Assembly: GCA_002261155.1 (NCBI GenBank)
Contig: NKXN01000030.1
Coordinates: 156,745-220,744, forward strand
Origin: Bacillaceae bacterium SAS-127
GTDB lineage: Bacteria > Bacillota > Bacilli > Bacillales > Domibacillaceae
Length of the DNA stretch: 64,000 nucleotides
Direction of reading: 5' to 3'
Shown here: piece by piece, positions 17,956 through 27,033 of the stretch
How the letters are laid out: each line of letters opens with the position of its first letter
Position numbering within the stretch: position 1 is the first letter of the stretch
Notes under the pieces: model-generated
Databases searched by the model: none
Told to the model about the DNA's origin: nothing
What the model saw: the letters and a program-made list of their open reading frames with translations, nothing else
Made by a program: the position numbers and the translations under genes

Positions 17956-19425
17956 TTAACTAATTGCTTTTCGTTCTCGAATGACTCGCAATGTTTTTAA
18001 CTCGAAGTCTTCGGGGCCTTGAACAGGTAATCCCGCCTCGAGATTTTTACTAATGTACGTTAGATTTTCTTCTGTAATAATTTCTCCTGGAATAAAGATA
18101 GGAATGCCAGGTGGATATACCATCACAAATTCAGCGCTAATGCGGCCGGCCGCTTCGGTAAACAGAACAATTTCTGTTTCCGCATAAAAAGCATCTCTCG
18201 GGGAGAGAGCAATGACTGGAATATCAGGTAATAACACTTCCGTATGGGACGATCTGTTGCTTTTCGCACATTGGTCTGCTAATTGACGAAGTGCACGGAC
18301 TAAAGTTTCAGTGTCTTCTTTCGTATCTCCAGGTGTGACAATGCAGAGTAAATTGTAAAGGTCGGATAGTTCCACTTCAATATTGTAATGCTCTCTTAAC
18401 CAAACTTCTGCTTCATGACCCGTGATACCGAGAGCTTTCACAGAGATAATCAATTTCGTTGGATCATAGTCAAAAGTAGCTTTCGTACCGAGAATTTCTT
18501 CCCCTACACAATATAAACCATCAATCTCGTTAATTTGCGTGCGGATCGACTGAGCTAATTGAATCGCCTGTTCAATGATTGCTCTCCCTTGTGTAGCTAA
18601 TTGTCTTCTAGCTGTGTCAAGAGAAGCGAGAAGGATATAGGACGTTGATGTCGTCGTCATCATACTCAAAATCGTTTGAACACGTTGAACGGACACAAGT
18701 CCTTCCTTCACATTGAGGATCGAGCTTTGTGTCATCGAGCCGCCAAGTTTATGAACACTCGTCGCAGCCATATCAGCACCTGCTTGCATTGCAGAGAGTG
18801 GTAAGTCATCATGGAAATGAATATGTACTCCATGAGCTTCGTCAACAAGTACAGGCACATTATAGGAATGTACAATTTCCACAATTTGTCGCAAGTCTCC
18901 TGAAACACCAAAGTAGGTTGGGTTAATGACGAGGACACCTTTAGCATCAGGATGTTTCTCTAATGCACGTTGAACAGCATCTACTGTGATTCCGTGAGAA
19001 ATACCAAGTTCTTTATCGACCTCTGGATGGATAAAGATCGGGATCGCTCCAGAAAACACGATGGCTGTCATAACAGATTTATGCACATTTCGAGGAACGA
19101 TGATTTTTTCACCAGGTCCACAAACGGTCATCACCATCGTCATGATGGCGCCGCTCGTTCCTTGAACGGAGAAAAATGTGTGATCAGCTCCAAATGCTTT
19201 TGCCGCTAAATTTTGAGCTTGTTCGATGATTCCTTTCGGTTGATGAAGATCATCGAGGGGGGCGATATTAATTAAATCAATTGATAAGGCATTTTCTCCG
19301 ATGAAATCACGAAATTCGGGATCCATGCCATTTCCTTTTTTATGTCCAGGTATATGGAACTGTACCGGATTTTTTTTTGCGTGCTCTAATAAGCCAGTAA
19401 ATAATGGTGTTTCAAATTGGGACAA
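17956..19425 (-). CDS. speA: Arginine decarboxylase
   Basis: SpeA makes agmatine from arginine, the first step of polyamine synthesis in Bacillus. This fold-type I PLP enzyme of the Orn/Lys/Arg decarboxylase family has DEAHGVH and the PLP lysine in SVHKLGGS. TTG 19425 gives 489 residues (B. subtilis 490) and has GAGGTG nine bases upstream; the protein then starts (M)SQFETP, as in B. subtilis. The GTG at 19449 is in frame but has no binding site. It is convergent with SR1. Confidence 0.92.
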   Translation of the reverse strand: MSQFETPLFTGLLEHAKKNPVQFHIPGHKKGNGMDPEFRDFIGENALSIDLINIAPLDDLHQPKGIIEQAQNLAAKAFGADHTFFSVQGTSGAIMTMVMTVCGPGEKIIVPRNVHKSVMTAIVFSGAIPIFIHPEVDKELGISHGITVDAVQRALEKHPDAKGVLVINPTYFGVSGDLRQIVEIVHSYNVPVLVDEAHGVHIHFHDDLPLSAMQAGADMAATSVHKLGGSMTQSSILNVKEGLVSVQRVQTILSMMTTTSTSYILLASLDTARRQLATQGRAIIEQAIQLAQSIRTQINEIDGLYCVGEEILGTKATFDYDPTKLIISVKALGITGHEAEVWLREHYNIEVELSDLYNLLCIVTPGDTKEDTETLVRALRQLADQCAKSNRSSHTEVLLPDIPVIALSPRDAFYAETEIVLFTEAAGRISAEFVMVYPPGIPIFIPGEIITEENLTYISKNLEAGLPVQGPEDFELKTLRVIRERKAIS

Positions 19426-19496
19426 CTTACCTTTCACCTCTTTTATCACTTTATTGATTATTTAGTTAATCGACATTTTTTGCATAAAACAAGAGA

Positions 19497-19525
19497 ATTA
19501 TAGCATGTTGACATAGCTTTGCCTA
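19497..19525 (-). promoter_or_regulatory. Promoter of speA
   Basis: On the minus strand TAGGCA and TGC-TATAAT are spaced 17 bp, an extended -10 with a perfect hexamer. Confidence 0.6.
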
Positions 19526-19605
19526 GAAAGTTTTTAAATATTCTTAGCAGAAAAAAGGGTTTACGCTTTCAAGGAGAGAAAAGAAAAAAGAGGAGGGTGA
19601 TGGTG

Positions 19606-20568
19606 ATGAACTGGGAAACGAGAATTACGAAATTGTTAAATATTCAATATCCGATCATTCAAGGAGGGCTGGCACACTTAGCTTATTCTGATTTAGCTGC
19701 AGCTGTGTCTAATGCTGGTGGACTCGGACAAATTACGGCGATGTCTTTGGCAGATCCTGAACAGTTACGAGATGAAATTAAAAAAGTGCGTTCAATGACT
19801 GATCGACCGTTCGGTGTTAACTTTTCCATCGGACAGCAAAGGCGACCATTTGCTGCTTATTTAGATGTCGCGATTGAAGAAAAAGTACCGGTGATCTCCA
19901 TGACTGGTGGAAACCCTGCTCCGTTGTTTCAACAGCTTGAAGGGACAGGAATTAAAACACTTGTGCTCGTCGCTGCTGTGAGACAAGCGCAAAAAGCGGA
20001 GGAGCTTGGAGCTGATGCTGTCATGGTTGTCGGGCAAGAGGGTGGAGGACATCTTGGTCGAAGTGACACAGGAACGTTTGTCCTCGTTCCTAGAGTTGTA
20101 GAAAGTGTCAATATCCCTGTCATTGCATCTGGAGGCGTCGGGGATGGGCGAGGATTGATGGCGGCGCTCTCTTTAGGGGCAGAAGGCATTGAAATGGGGA
20201 CACGATTTATTGCGACGAAAGAATGTGTGCATGCCTCTGAACTGTATAAAAATGCTTTGATTGAAGGAAGCGAAAATGATACAGTGATCATTAAGCGTTC
20301 TCTCGGGGCACCAGCACGCGCCATTGCCAACAGCTGGACAGATAGAATTTTGGTGATTGAAGAAGAACATGGCGACTACGAAAGCTTGAAAGAGTACATA
20401 AGTGGTGTCGCAAACAAGCGTTACATTCATGAGGGAAAAGAAGAGGAAGGTTTCGCTTGGGCTGGACAGGTGATGGGGTTAATTCATGATGCCCCACCCG
20501 TGAGTGAGCTAATCAACAAGATGATTGCCGACGGTGAAGAGATTCGCAAAAAATGGGGAACATCGTAA
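19606..20568 (+). CDS. NAD(P)H-dependent flavin oxidoreductase, nitronate monooxygenase family
   Basis: This 320-residue FMN-dependent TIM-barrel protein has the family elements [15 protein letters not shown] at the N-terminus, [11 protein letters not shown] (conserved His) and [11 protein letters not shown] (FMN phosphate). The family includes 2-nitropropane dioxygenases, which oxidise nitronates such as propionate-3-nitronate, and the enoyl-ACP reductase FabK. Sequence alone does not decide between them. ATG 19606 is chosen because GAGGAGGGTG lies nine bases upstream. yktA follows after 26 bases and is probably co-transcribed. Confidence 0.85.
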   Translation: MNWETRITKLLNIQYPIIQGGLAHLAYSDLAAAVSNAGGLGQITAMSLADPEQLRDEIKKVRSMTDRPFGVNFSIGQQRRPFAAYLDVAIEEKVPVISMTGGNPAPLFQQLEGTGIKTLVLVAAVRQAQKAEELGADAVMVVGQEGGGHLGRSDTGTFVLVPRVVESVNIPVIASGGVGDGRGLMAALSLGAEGIEMGTRFIATKECVHASELYKNALIEGSENDTVIIKRSLGAPARAIANSWTDRILVIEEEHGDYESLKEYISGVANKRYIHEGKEEEGFAWAGQVMGLIHDAPPVSELINKMIADGEEIRKKWGTS

Positions 20569-20594
20569 GAAAAGACATAAAGAAGGTGAAGTAC

Positions 20595-20867
20595 ATGGAA
20601 TATTCTTATCCTTTTTCAACGGATTGGACGACAGAAGAAGTGATAGATGTCATTAAGTTTTTTGAAGCGATCGAAAACACTTATGAGAAAGGTATCAATA
20701 AAGAAGAGCTGATGACAGCTTATCGCCGCTTTAAAGAAATTGTCCCGAGTAAGGCGGAAGAAAAAAAGCTCTGTAATGAATTTGAAGAGGTAAGCGGCTA
20801 TTCTTCTTACCATGCTGTGCAAAAGATGAAAGCGGCCGAAGACGGCGAGCGAATTAAAATGAAGTAA
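20595..20867 (+). CDS. yktA: UPF0223 protein YktA
   Basis: The 90-residue protein has the length and opening ([15 protein letters not shown]) of B. subtilis YktA. It is predicted to be a small helical protein of unknown function. ATG 20595 follows AGAAGGTGAAG. A longer in-frame start at 20553 would overlap the preceding gene and is unlikely. A very strong terminator follows. Confidence 0.9.
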   Translation: MEYSYPFSTDWTTEEVIDVIKFFEAIENTYEKGINKEELMTAYRRFKEIVPSKAEEKKLCNEFEEVSGYSSYHAVQKMKAAEDGERIKMK

Positions 20868-20873
20868 CAATGA

Positions 20874-20915
20874 AAGAGGCTGACCAATCGTCAAAAAACG
20901 ATTGGTCAGCCTCTT
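20874..20915. terminator. Bidirectional terminator between yktA and yktB
   Basis: A perfect 18-bp stem (AAGAGGCTGACC... with its complement) encloses six bases. The T-tract is interrupted (TCATTTG). Confidence 0.8.
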
Positions 20916-20922
20916 CATTTGT

Positions 20923-21543
20923 TTAAGATAATTTGTATAGGGGTATTAATTTGACAAACGTATCATAAACTGTGTCAAGAAATTCTGTTCCGTTCATGCG
21001 AATGACGTCGTCCTTATGTAGATGGATGCCACAAAGTATTTCGGCTTTTTTCACCGATTGGAGACGCTGAAATAGCTGGAGTAGCTGTTCGTCTGATAAA
21101 TCCACCATCTTAGTAGCTGCCGGTTTTGTGTGATCGTCTGACCAGACAAAGTGACTAGGAATTGTTTCGCGGATTGATTCTATATTTTTTTCAAGCAGGG
21201 AGCCGATTTCAGCTTTTCGGGGTGCTTCATAAATAACAGCATACCAAATAAACACATGAGTCCCCCATAAGCCGATTTGAAAGTGAGGATGTTTTTTGTA
21301 GCCGCGCTTATTATTAGCAAAGGCTACCCACGTATCATCTGGTGGATTAACTGTACGACGAGCGTGTTTTGCCACATGATAAAACATTTCATCTCCAGCT
21401 AGTTGACCCAATTCTTGTGAGAAAAAAGCCCCTAAAGCTTCTAGTTTTGGCCTGATATGTTGTTGTAGAGCGTCCATTCTTGGTTGTAATCCATCAATTG
21501 AGAACACTTGAAAATCATCTGTTGTAAAACCGGTAAATGCCAT
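20923..21543 (-). CDS. yktB: UPF0637 (DUF1054) protein YktB
   Basis: This 206-residue cytoplasmic protein is similar in size and motifs to B. subtilis YktB. Conserved patches include FTTDDFQVF, HVAKHARRTVNPP and GLWGTHVFIW. The function is unknown. ATG is preceded by GAAGGAGGATATTTC on the minus strand. The gene is divergent from the small gene at 21599, with about 55 bases for both control regions. Confidence 0.88.
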   Translation of the reverse strand: MAFTGFTTDDFQVFSIDGLQPRMDALQQHIRPKLEALGAFFSQELGQLAGDEMFYHVAKHARRTVNPPDDTWVAFANNKRGYKKHPHFQIGLWGTHVFIWYAVIYEAPRKAEIGSLLEKNIESIRETIPSHFVWSDDHTKPAATKMVDLSDEQLLQLFQRLQSVKKAEILCGIHLHKDDVIRMNGTEFLDTVYDTFVKLIPLYKLS

Positions 21544-21598
21544 GAAATATCCTCCTTCAGTTGTTCGTCCATATCATATCATAAAAAGGAGTGCTTGC

Positions 21599-21796
21599 AT
21601 GATGAAACAAGTGGTGAATGGTCTGATTAAACAAACACAAACGAAACAAAGACTAGCTGTGATCCGTCTTGAGCTTGATTATGAATTAGCCGTCCTATTT
21701 GAAGCGATGCAAAAGAACGATCGAATCCAAATGGAGAATTCGAAAGCGGCATTACGAAAATTATGGGAACAATTGCAAAAAGGTGATGAACGGTAG
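21599..21796 (+). CDS. Small helical protein, YkzI-like
   Basis: This 65-residue, highly charged protein is predicted to be almost fully alpha-helical (for example LAVIRLELDYELAVLFEAMQ). Its position between yktB and suhB matches ykzI in B. subtilis. The name rests on position and general resemblance. ATG 21599 has AAAAGGAG seven bases upstream; a longer frame back to 21542 overlaps yktB's start region. Confidence 0.6.
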   Translation: MMKQVVNGLIKQTQTKQRLAVIRLELDYELAVLFEAMQKNDRIQMENSKAALRKLWEQLQKGDER

Positions 21797-21831
21797 CTAT
21801 AAAGAAGTAGAAAAGTGAAAAAATGAGAAAA

Positions 21832-21865
21832 TGGGCTCGTCTATCCAACTAGCGAGTCTATTTTT
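21832..21865 (+). terminator. Terminator after the YkzI-like gene
   Basis: GGCTCG and CTA pair with TAG and CGAGTC with a one-base bulge, followed by TATTTTT. Confidence 0.55.
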
Positions 21866-21952
21866 ATTTAAAAAAGTGGTGTTATATACTATAATGTCAA
21901 ATAAGTTAAAAAATTTCACTTGGTACATTATGTCCACGTTGGAGGAATGGTC

Positions 21953-22750
21953 ATGGCAAATTGGACGGAAATAGATCGGTATGCAAAGCAATGGATTGCG
22001 GATGCTGGGGAGTCAATTCGAGACTCCTTTATGCACTCTTTAAGCATACAAACAAAATCAAACCCTAATGACTTAGTGACAAATATGGATAAAGAAACAG
22101 AAAAGTATTTCATTTCCAAGATTCGTCGCACCTACCCTGACCACGGCATTTTAGGAGAAGAAGGGAATGGAGATCAATTACACTCATTAGAGGGAATTGT
22201 GTGGATTATTGACCCCATTGATGGCACAATGAACTTTATCCATCAGCAGCGAAATTTTGTTATTTCTATTGGGATTTATGAAAATGGAGTCGGACGATTA
22301 GGTTATATTTATGATGTCACTCATGACGAACTGTATTTTGCGGAGAAAGGGAAAGGCGCTTACATGAATGAAGTGAAGTTACCGCCTTTGAAACAAGTTT
22401 CCATTCACCAAGCTCTCATTGCTGTTAACGCCACATGGTTAGTGAAAAATGCGTACTTTGACCAACATAAACTTGCTTCTTTAGCGACTACTGTTAGGGG
22501 GACTCGTTCGTATGGTTCAGCTGCGCTAGAATTGGCTTACGTAGCGTCTGGGAGGATAGATAGCTATTTAACGATGAGGCTTTCCCCTTGGGACTTTGCT
22601 GCTGGGAAAATTATTGTTGAAGAAGTTGGTGGAGTGGTGACTACCTTGCTTGGAGAAGAGTTGGACATGCTTTCTGTTAACAGTGTGTTTGCTGGAGAAG
22701 TGAGCCTTCATTCGGACATACTGGAACAATTTTTATTACCAACGAAATAA
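21953..22750 (+). CDS. suhB: Inositol monophosphatase family protein
   Basis: At 265 residues it equals B. subtilis YktC/SuhB. The Li+-sensitive phosphatase motifs are present: GEEGNGD (metal ligand), IDPIDGTMNF (motif A) and WDFAAGKIIVEEVGG (motif B). It dephosphorylates inositol phosphates or similar sugar phosphates. ATG 21953 follows GGAGGAATGGTC. A longer frame to 21920 lacks a binding site. A long nested hairpin ends the gene. Confidence 0.92.
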   Translation: MANWTEIDRYAKQWIADAGESIRDSFMHSLSIQTKSNPNDLVTNMDKETEKYFISKIRRTYPDHGILGEEGNGDQLHSLEGIVWIIDPIDGTMNFIHQQRNFVISIGIYENGVGRLGYIYDVTHDELYFAEKGKGAYMNEVKLPPLKQVSIHQALIAVNATWLVKNAYFDQHKLASLATTVRGTRSYGSAALELAYVASGRIDSYLTMRLSPWDFAAGKIIVEEVGGVVTTLLGEELDMLSVNSVFAGEVSLHSDILEQFLLPTK

Positions 22751-22822
22751 GGCTGTCCGACAGTAGCCATGTTCCTCTTCAATTATAGAGGAACATGGCT
22801 ACTAACTTCAGGACAGCCTTTT
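22748..22822. terminator. Nested hairpin terminator after suhB
   Basis: The inner AGCCATGTTCCTCT stem (14 bp) and outer AAGGCTGTCC stem (10 bp) are perfect, separated by short unpaired stretches, then TTTT. Confidence 0.8.
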
Positions 22823-22827
22823 ACATA

Positions 22828-22866
22828 TCATCTTTTATCCCGCATTAACAGGCTGAAAGGCCCTTG
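22828..22866 (-). repeat. Dispersed 40-bp repeat, copy 1 (minus orientation)
   Basis: Read on the minus strand it contains CAGCCTGTTAATGCGGGAT followed by AAAAGATGA. It is nearly identical to the copy at 45488-45528. Both have a small CCYG/CGGG hairpin around TTAATG. Here it lies just after the ylaF stop codon in the sense orientation. Confidence 0.75.
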
Positions 22867-22883
22867 TTGGTTGAAGGTTCACT

Positions 22884-23069
22884 TTATAATTTACCTGCTC
22901 TGCGCATTTTTGCTTTTGTTGAAAAACCAAACCCCATAACTGCAATAAGGGCAACCGTACATCCGATGGCTCCACTCATGCTTCTTTCACCGATAGCGAT
23001 TCCCATGCCGATCATACAGGAAGCAGCTGCCAGCGCAAATAGAAAAAACACCCACTTGAATTCTCTCAC
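22884..23069 (-). CDS. ylaF: Small membrane protein YlaF
   Basis: This 61-residue protein has two hydrophobic helices (about residues 5-26 and 32-50) and a basic C-terminus (KAKMRR). The segment FALAAASCMIGMGIAIGERS resembles B. subtilis YlaF. GTG 23069 is taken because AGGAGGGACGGATC precedes it. The function is unknown. It is divergent from typA, as in B. subtilis. Confidence 0.8.
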   Translation of the reverse strand: MREFKWVFFLFALAAASCMIGMGIAIGERSMSGAIGCTVALIAVMGFGFSTKAKMRRAGKL

Positions 23070-23224
23070 GATCCGTCCCTCCTTTTTCTCTATTTTACAA
23101 TAAAAAAATGATTTGACAATCCTAATTAACAAATAGGAATTCATGTTGACTTATGATATAATAATTCAGTTATTGAAGAATGATATCGAAATTGAGATGC
23201 TTATATTAGTCAGGAGGAACTAAT

Positions 23225-25060
23225 TTGAATACAAGAAACGATTTGAAAAACATTGCGATTATTGCTCACGTTGACCATGGGAAAACAACGCTTGTTGATC
23301 AATTATTGAAACAGTCTGGGATTTTTAGAAACAACGAGAACATTGAAGAGCGCGCAATGGATTCAAATGATATTGAAAGAGAACGCGGCATTACGATTTT
23401 AGCGAAGAATACTGCGATTCAATATAAAGATACGAAAATCAACATTTTAGATACGCCAGGACATGCTGATTTCGGTGGAGAAGTTGAGCGAATCATGAAA
23501 ATGGTAGATGGTGTATTGTTAGTGGTTGATGCGTATGAAGGTTGTATGCCACAAACGCGATTTGTACTAAAGAAAGCGTTAGAGCAAAATTTACGTCCAA
23601 TCGTCGTTGTGAATAAAATTGACCGTGACTTTGCTCGTCCGGCAGAAGTGATTGATGAAGTTCTTGAGTTATTTATCGAGCTTGATGCGAATGATGAGCA
23701 ACTTGAGTTCCCGGTTATTTATGCATCTGGTATTAACGGAACAGCAAGTACAACACCTGATAAGCAAGATGAGAACATGGAAGCTTTATATGAAGCGATT
23801 GTACAACATATTCCTTCTCCGGTTGATAACAGAGAGGAGCCGTTACAATTCCAAGTGGCATTACTTGATTACAATGATTACGTAGGTCGTATCGGAATTG
23901 GTCGTGTGTTCCGTGGAACGATTCAAGTAGGTCAGCAAGTCGCTTTAATGAAGCTTGATGGCACGGTGAAATCTTTCCGTGTAACGAAAATTTTTGGCTT
24001 CATGGGTCTGAAGCGTATGGAAATCCAAGAAGCTCATGCCGGTGATTTAATTGCTGTATCTGGTATGGAGGACATTAACGTTGGGGAAACAGTTTGTCCG
24101 ATTGAACATCAAGAAGCGTTGCCGATTCTTCGTATTGACGAACCAACGTTACAAATGACTTTCCTTGTAAACAACAGTCCGTTTGCGGGCCGAGAAGGTA
24201 AATTTGTGACAGCGAGAAAAATTCAAGAGCGTCTAGAAGCACAGCTTGAAACAGATGTAAGCTTGCGAGTAGAGAATACAGATTCTCCTGATGAATGGAT
24301 CGTGTCTGGTCGTGGAGAACTGCATTTATCGATTTTAATCGAAAATATGCGTCGTGAAGGATACGAATTACAAGTATCTAAACCGGAAGTAATTGTTAAA
24401 GAAGTCGATGGTGTTCGTTGTGAGCCGGTGGAGCGCGTTCAAATTGATGTACCTGAAGAATATACAGGCTCCGTTATTGAATCATTAGGGTCGCGAAAAG
24501 GCGAAATGATTGATATGATTAATAATGGAAACGGTCAAGTTCGTCTTGTGTTTAACGTTCCAGCTCGTGGATTAATTGGTTATACAACTGAATTTTTAAC
24601 GATGACTCGAGGGTATGGAATTATTAACCATACATTTGATAGCTATCAGCCGATGCAACCAGGACGTGTTGGTGGACGCCGTCAAGGAGTACTCGTTTCT
24701 ATGGAGTCAGGAAAATCCTCTCAATATGGTATTATGCAAGTGGAGGACCGTGGAACGATCTTTGTAGAACCAGGTACAGAAATTTATGGCGGAATGATTG
24801 TCGGTGAGCATACTCGTGAAAATGACTTAACCGTTAATATTACGAAAATGAAACAAGCGACAAACGTTCGTTCAGCAACGAAAGATCAAACAACTACGAT
24901 GAAAAAGCCAAGAATCATGTCTCTAGAAGAAGCGCTAGAGTATTTAAATGAAGATGAGTATTGTGAACTTACACCTGAATCGATCCGTCTTCGTAAAAAG
25001 ATTCTTGATAAGAACGAGCGAGAAAGAGCTGCGAAAAAGAAGAAATACGAAGAAAACTAA
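23225..25060 (+). CDS. typA: Ribosome-associated GTPase TypA/BipA
   Basis: This translational GTPase of 611 residues has G1 AHVDHGKTT, the RERGITI switch I region, G3 DTPGHADFGGE and G4 NKID, then EF-G-like domains and the BipA-specific C-terminal domain. It binds the 70S ribosome and supports ribosome assembly and growth at low temperature. The TTG start follows CAGGAGGAAC. ylaH follows 21 bases later, probably in the same transcript. Confidence 0.96.
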   Translation: MNTRNDLKNIAIIAHVDHGKTTLVDQLLKQSGIFRNNENIEERAMDSNDIERERGITILAKNTAIQYKDTKINILDTPGHADFGGEVERIMKMVDGVLLVVDAYEGCMPQTRFVLKKALEQNLRPIVVVNKIDRDFARPAEVIDEVLELFIELDANDEQLEFPVIYASGINGTASTTPDKQDENMEALYEAIVQHIPSPVDNREEPLQFQVALLDYNDYVGRIGIGRVFRGTIQVGQQVALMKLDGTVKSFRVTKIFGFMGLKRMEIQEAHAGDLIAVSGMEDINVGETVCPIEHQEALPILRIDEPTLQMTFLVNNSPFAGREGKFVTARKIQERLEAQLETDVSLRVENTDSPDEWIVSGRGELHLSILIENMRREGYELQVSKPEVIVKEVDGVRCEPVERVQIDVPEEYTGSVIESLGSRKGEMIDMINNGNGQVRLVFNVPARGLIGYTTEFLTMTRGYGIINHTFDSYQPMQPGRVGGRRQGVLVSMESGKSSQYGIMQVEDRGTIFVEPGTEIYGGMIVGEHTRENDLTVNITKMKQATNVRSATKDQTTTMKKPRIMSLEEALEYLNEDEYCELTPESIRLRKKILDKNERERAAKKKKYEEN

Positions 25061-25081
25061 GTGTTAAGGGGGAGGTAAGAA

Positions 25082-25390
25082 GTGGAAGGATTAGAGCATG
25101 TCAGTCCACTACTGGGCGCCTTAATTAATGGAGTTGGGGTCACATGGGCTGTCAGGCTTTACTGGTTTGCCTTAGTGCTCCTGTCGATTTTAGTGTACAA
25201 TCTCGGTTTCGCTAAGAAGCTATCGCTTGGAAAAAACATTATTGTCTATATTTCCTTAATCGTTGGTTCCTTGCTTTTATTAATTCTTTCTTACCAACTG
25301 CCAGTCGTTGAAAGCTTGTTTGTAGCTGCGTTAGTTCTTGGGATATATAAAATCAGATTGCGCATGCATAAAAAAGAAAATGAAGCATGA
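25082..25390 (+). CDS. ylaH: Membrane protein YlaH
   Basis: This 102-residue protein has three hydrophobic helices (about residues 20-42, 53-72 and 75-90) and a basic C-terminal tail (RLRMHKKE). Size, topology and location after typA match B. subtilis YlaH. The function is unknown. The GTG start follows GGGGGAGGTAAGA. A terminator follows. Confidence 0.85.
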   Translation: MEGLEHVSPLLGALINGVGVTWAVRLYWFALVLLSILVYNLGFAKKLSLGKNIIVYISLIVGSLLLLILSYQLPVVESLFVAALVLGIYKIRLRMHKKENEA

Positions 25391-25418
25391 AAAAGGACCG
25401 CGAGATGCGGTCCTTTTT
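25390..25418. terminator. Bidirectional terminator between ylaH and ylaI
   Basis: AAAAAGGACCGC pairs with GCGGTCCTTTTT around five bases. Confidence 0.92.
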
Positions 25419-25430
25419 GTATATAGAGAA

Positions 25431-25631
25431 CTATAGCCATTCTTTTTCTTTGCCGGAGCGGTAAATGTGGAATTGACCAGTAGCAATTCGTTCTCTCGTT
25501 TTTTCAGCAATTCGATTGTCGCATTCTGAACACATATATGTGTGAATGGGTCGATTTCTTAATCTTTTTGCGATTAGTAAATTATCATCAATTTTCTCGA
25601 TTTTCTCACATAAAATACATTTAACTCTCAT
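25431..25631 (-). CDS. ylaI: Zinc-ribbon-like protein YlaI
   Basis: This 66-residue protein has two CxxC pairs (CILC near residue 5 and CSEC near residue 34), typical of a small zinc ribbon. RNRPIHTYMC and ERIATGQF match B. subtilis YlaI (DUF2197). The function is unknown. ATG follows GAGGTGGTTACAA on the minus strand. In B. subtilis ylaI lies on the same side of typA-ylaH. Confidence 0.85.
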   Translation of the reverse strand: MRVKCILCEKIEKIDDNLLIAKRLRNRPIHTYMCSECDNRIAEKTRERIATGQFHIYRSGKEKEWL

Positions 25632-25769
25632 TTGTAACCACCTCGTGCTTTTTCATTAGTATATCATGACTGTCTGTAAACATCTTCATATGAAAGAAGA
25701 AGGGATTCGTAAAATTCGGAAGTGACACGGAATTGATGTATAATGGAATTAAATAAGGAGGGGATTCAT

Positions 25770-26234
25770 TTGGTTAATCGTTTGGAAACGCAATTAATTC
25801 CTGTGTTGTTTGAAGCATTACAAAATGACAGGTTTGTGACTGTAGCAACGATAGACCACGAAACTAGCACACCGATGATTCATGCAATTTCCTGGATTTA
25901 TGCGGTGGATGAAAGTACTCTTCGCTTTGCCGTCACTAGTCGCTCGCGGATGATTGAAAATTTAGAAAAAAATACAGCTATAAGTATTAACCTCATTGCA
26001 AATGAATCTACATATACGATCACAGGTCAAAGTCAGATTTTAACGAAGCAGGCATCATCAGTTCCGTTGAAAGTGTCAATTGTCGAAGTTCACATTGAAG
26101 AGATACGTGATGTAATGTTTTACGGGTCAAAAATGGTTTCTGAACCTGCTTATGAGAAAACATATGATATAGTCGCTGCTGAAAAGCTAGATCGCCAAGT
26201 GATGGACGCATTAAAAAAAGGAACTGAATCATAA
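25770..26234 (+). CDS. Pyridoxamine 5'-phosphate oxidase-like flavin-fold protein
   Basis: This 154-residue protein with a predicted split-barrel fold has FVTVATIDHE, ISWIYAVDESTLRFAVTSRSRMIENL and VEIRDVMFYG-like segments. These proteins often bind FMN or F420; no substrate can be named. It may correspond to B. subtilis YlaL. TTG 25770 is chosen because AAGGAGGGG lies six bases upstream; ATG 25743 would place the binding site inside the gene. It is convergent with ylaJ. Confidence 0.7.
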   Translation: MVNRLETQLIPVLFEALQNDRFVTVATIDHETSTPMIHAISWIYAVDESTLRFAVTSRSRMIENLEKNTAISINLIANESTYTITGQSQILTKQASSVPLKVSIVEVHIEEIRDVMFYGSKMVSEPAYEKTYDIVAAEKLDRQVMDALKKGTES

Positions 26235-26252
26235 TTCAGCTCCCTGGTTTTT
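26219..26252 (+). terminator. Terminator at the end of the PNPOx-like gene
   Basis: A stem of GGA-CTGAAT with ATTCAG-TCC overlaps the stop codon, followed by GGTTTTTAT. Confidence 0.55.
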
Positions 26253-26258
26253 ATATGA

Positions 26259-26864
26259 TTATTTCTGATGGTTAGATTGTTCTTGCTGTTGTTTTTCTAA
26301 CTGTCGATCTTCGTTTGGTGCAAGCTTTGTTTTCGGTTGCTCTGTCAATTTGTCAGCATCGTTTGTTTCGGTTAAGTTTCCAGGAATTTCAGGGATGGTG
26401 CGTCCAGCAATATCGGCTAGTTCATTCGCCAATCCTTGAAGTGGTCGACCGTTGTTAATATCTGCTCTTATTTCCTTTAGCCTTGCATATAAATCGGGAT
26501 CAGCAACGACAAGAGCATTTGCTCCATACGGTTGGTTCTTTAGTGCTTCAGCAACAGTGTATTTGATTGAGCCAACTTCCGAGCGATCGAGATTAGCATC
26601 TACGTCAATTCCGACGATCGCATAATCGCCTACTGCAACTGCTGTGGCATTCTTGACTCCAGGCATATCTTCGGCTGTTTTTGCTAAACGGTTTGATGCT
26701 TGTTGAATAGAAAGACGTTGATCTTCATTGATTTGATCATTTTTCACATTCACTTGATACGGTTGAGAATTGTGTCGATCGTCTTGTGTTTCTAAGCCAA
26801 CTTCTTTTTTCTGGGTACAACCGAAAAGTGTGAATAAAGTGAGGAGAATAAGAATTTTTTTCAA
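26259..26864 (-). CDS. ylaJ: YhcN/YlaJ-family lipoprotein
   Basis: This 201-residue protein has a lipoprotein signal peptide (lipobox LFGC, lipidated Cys16) and a sporulation-type YhcN/YlaJ domain, including DMPGVKNATAVAVGDYAIVG. The C-terminal tail is Gln-rich and low in complexity. Family members are membrane-attached lipoproteins of the spore, linked to germination. TTG 26864 has GAGGTG six bases upstream; the GTG at 26873 overlaps that site. The gene is divergent from phoH2, as in B. subtilis. Confidence 0.88.
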   Translation of the reverse strand: MKKILILLTLFTLFGCTQKKEVGLETQDDRHNSQPYQVNVKNDQINEDQRLSIQQASNRLAKTAEDMPGVKNATAVAVGDYAIVGIDVDANLDRSEVGSIKYTVAEALKNQPYGANALVVADPDLYARLKEIRADINNGRPLQGLANELADIAGRTIPEIPGNLTETNDADKLTEQPKTKLAPNEDRQLEKQQQEQSNHQK

Positions 26865-27033
26865 TATGGTCACCTCTGTATCATTTTAATTTAATAAGCT
26901 TTTTCTATTTCTAGTGTGCGAATTTCGTCTATTCTTATGCATTAGCACATATATATTTACCAGCCCAACTGTAAGAACGCAACAAAGCTGATCTTCATAT
27001 AATAAAAAAAGATGAAAAGCAGGAGGCGTCTCG

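Noticed and set aside
23113..23162. TTGACA, TTGACT and TATAAT upstream of typA as a promoter
   Set aside because: All three elements are good alone, but no pair has acceptable spacing (15-19 bp), so I did not annotate a promoter.
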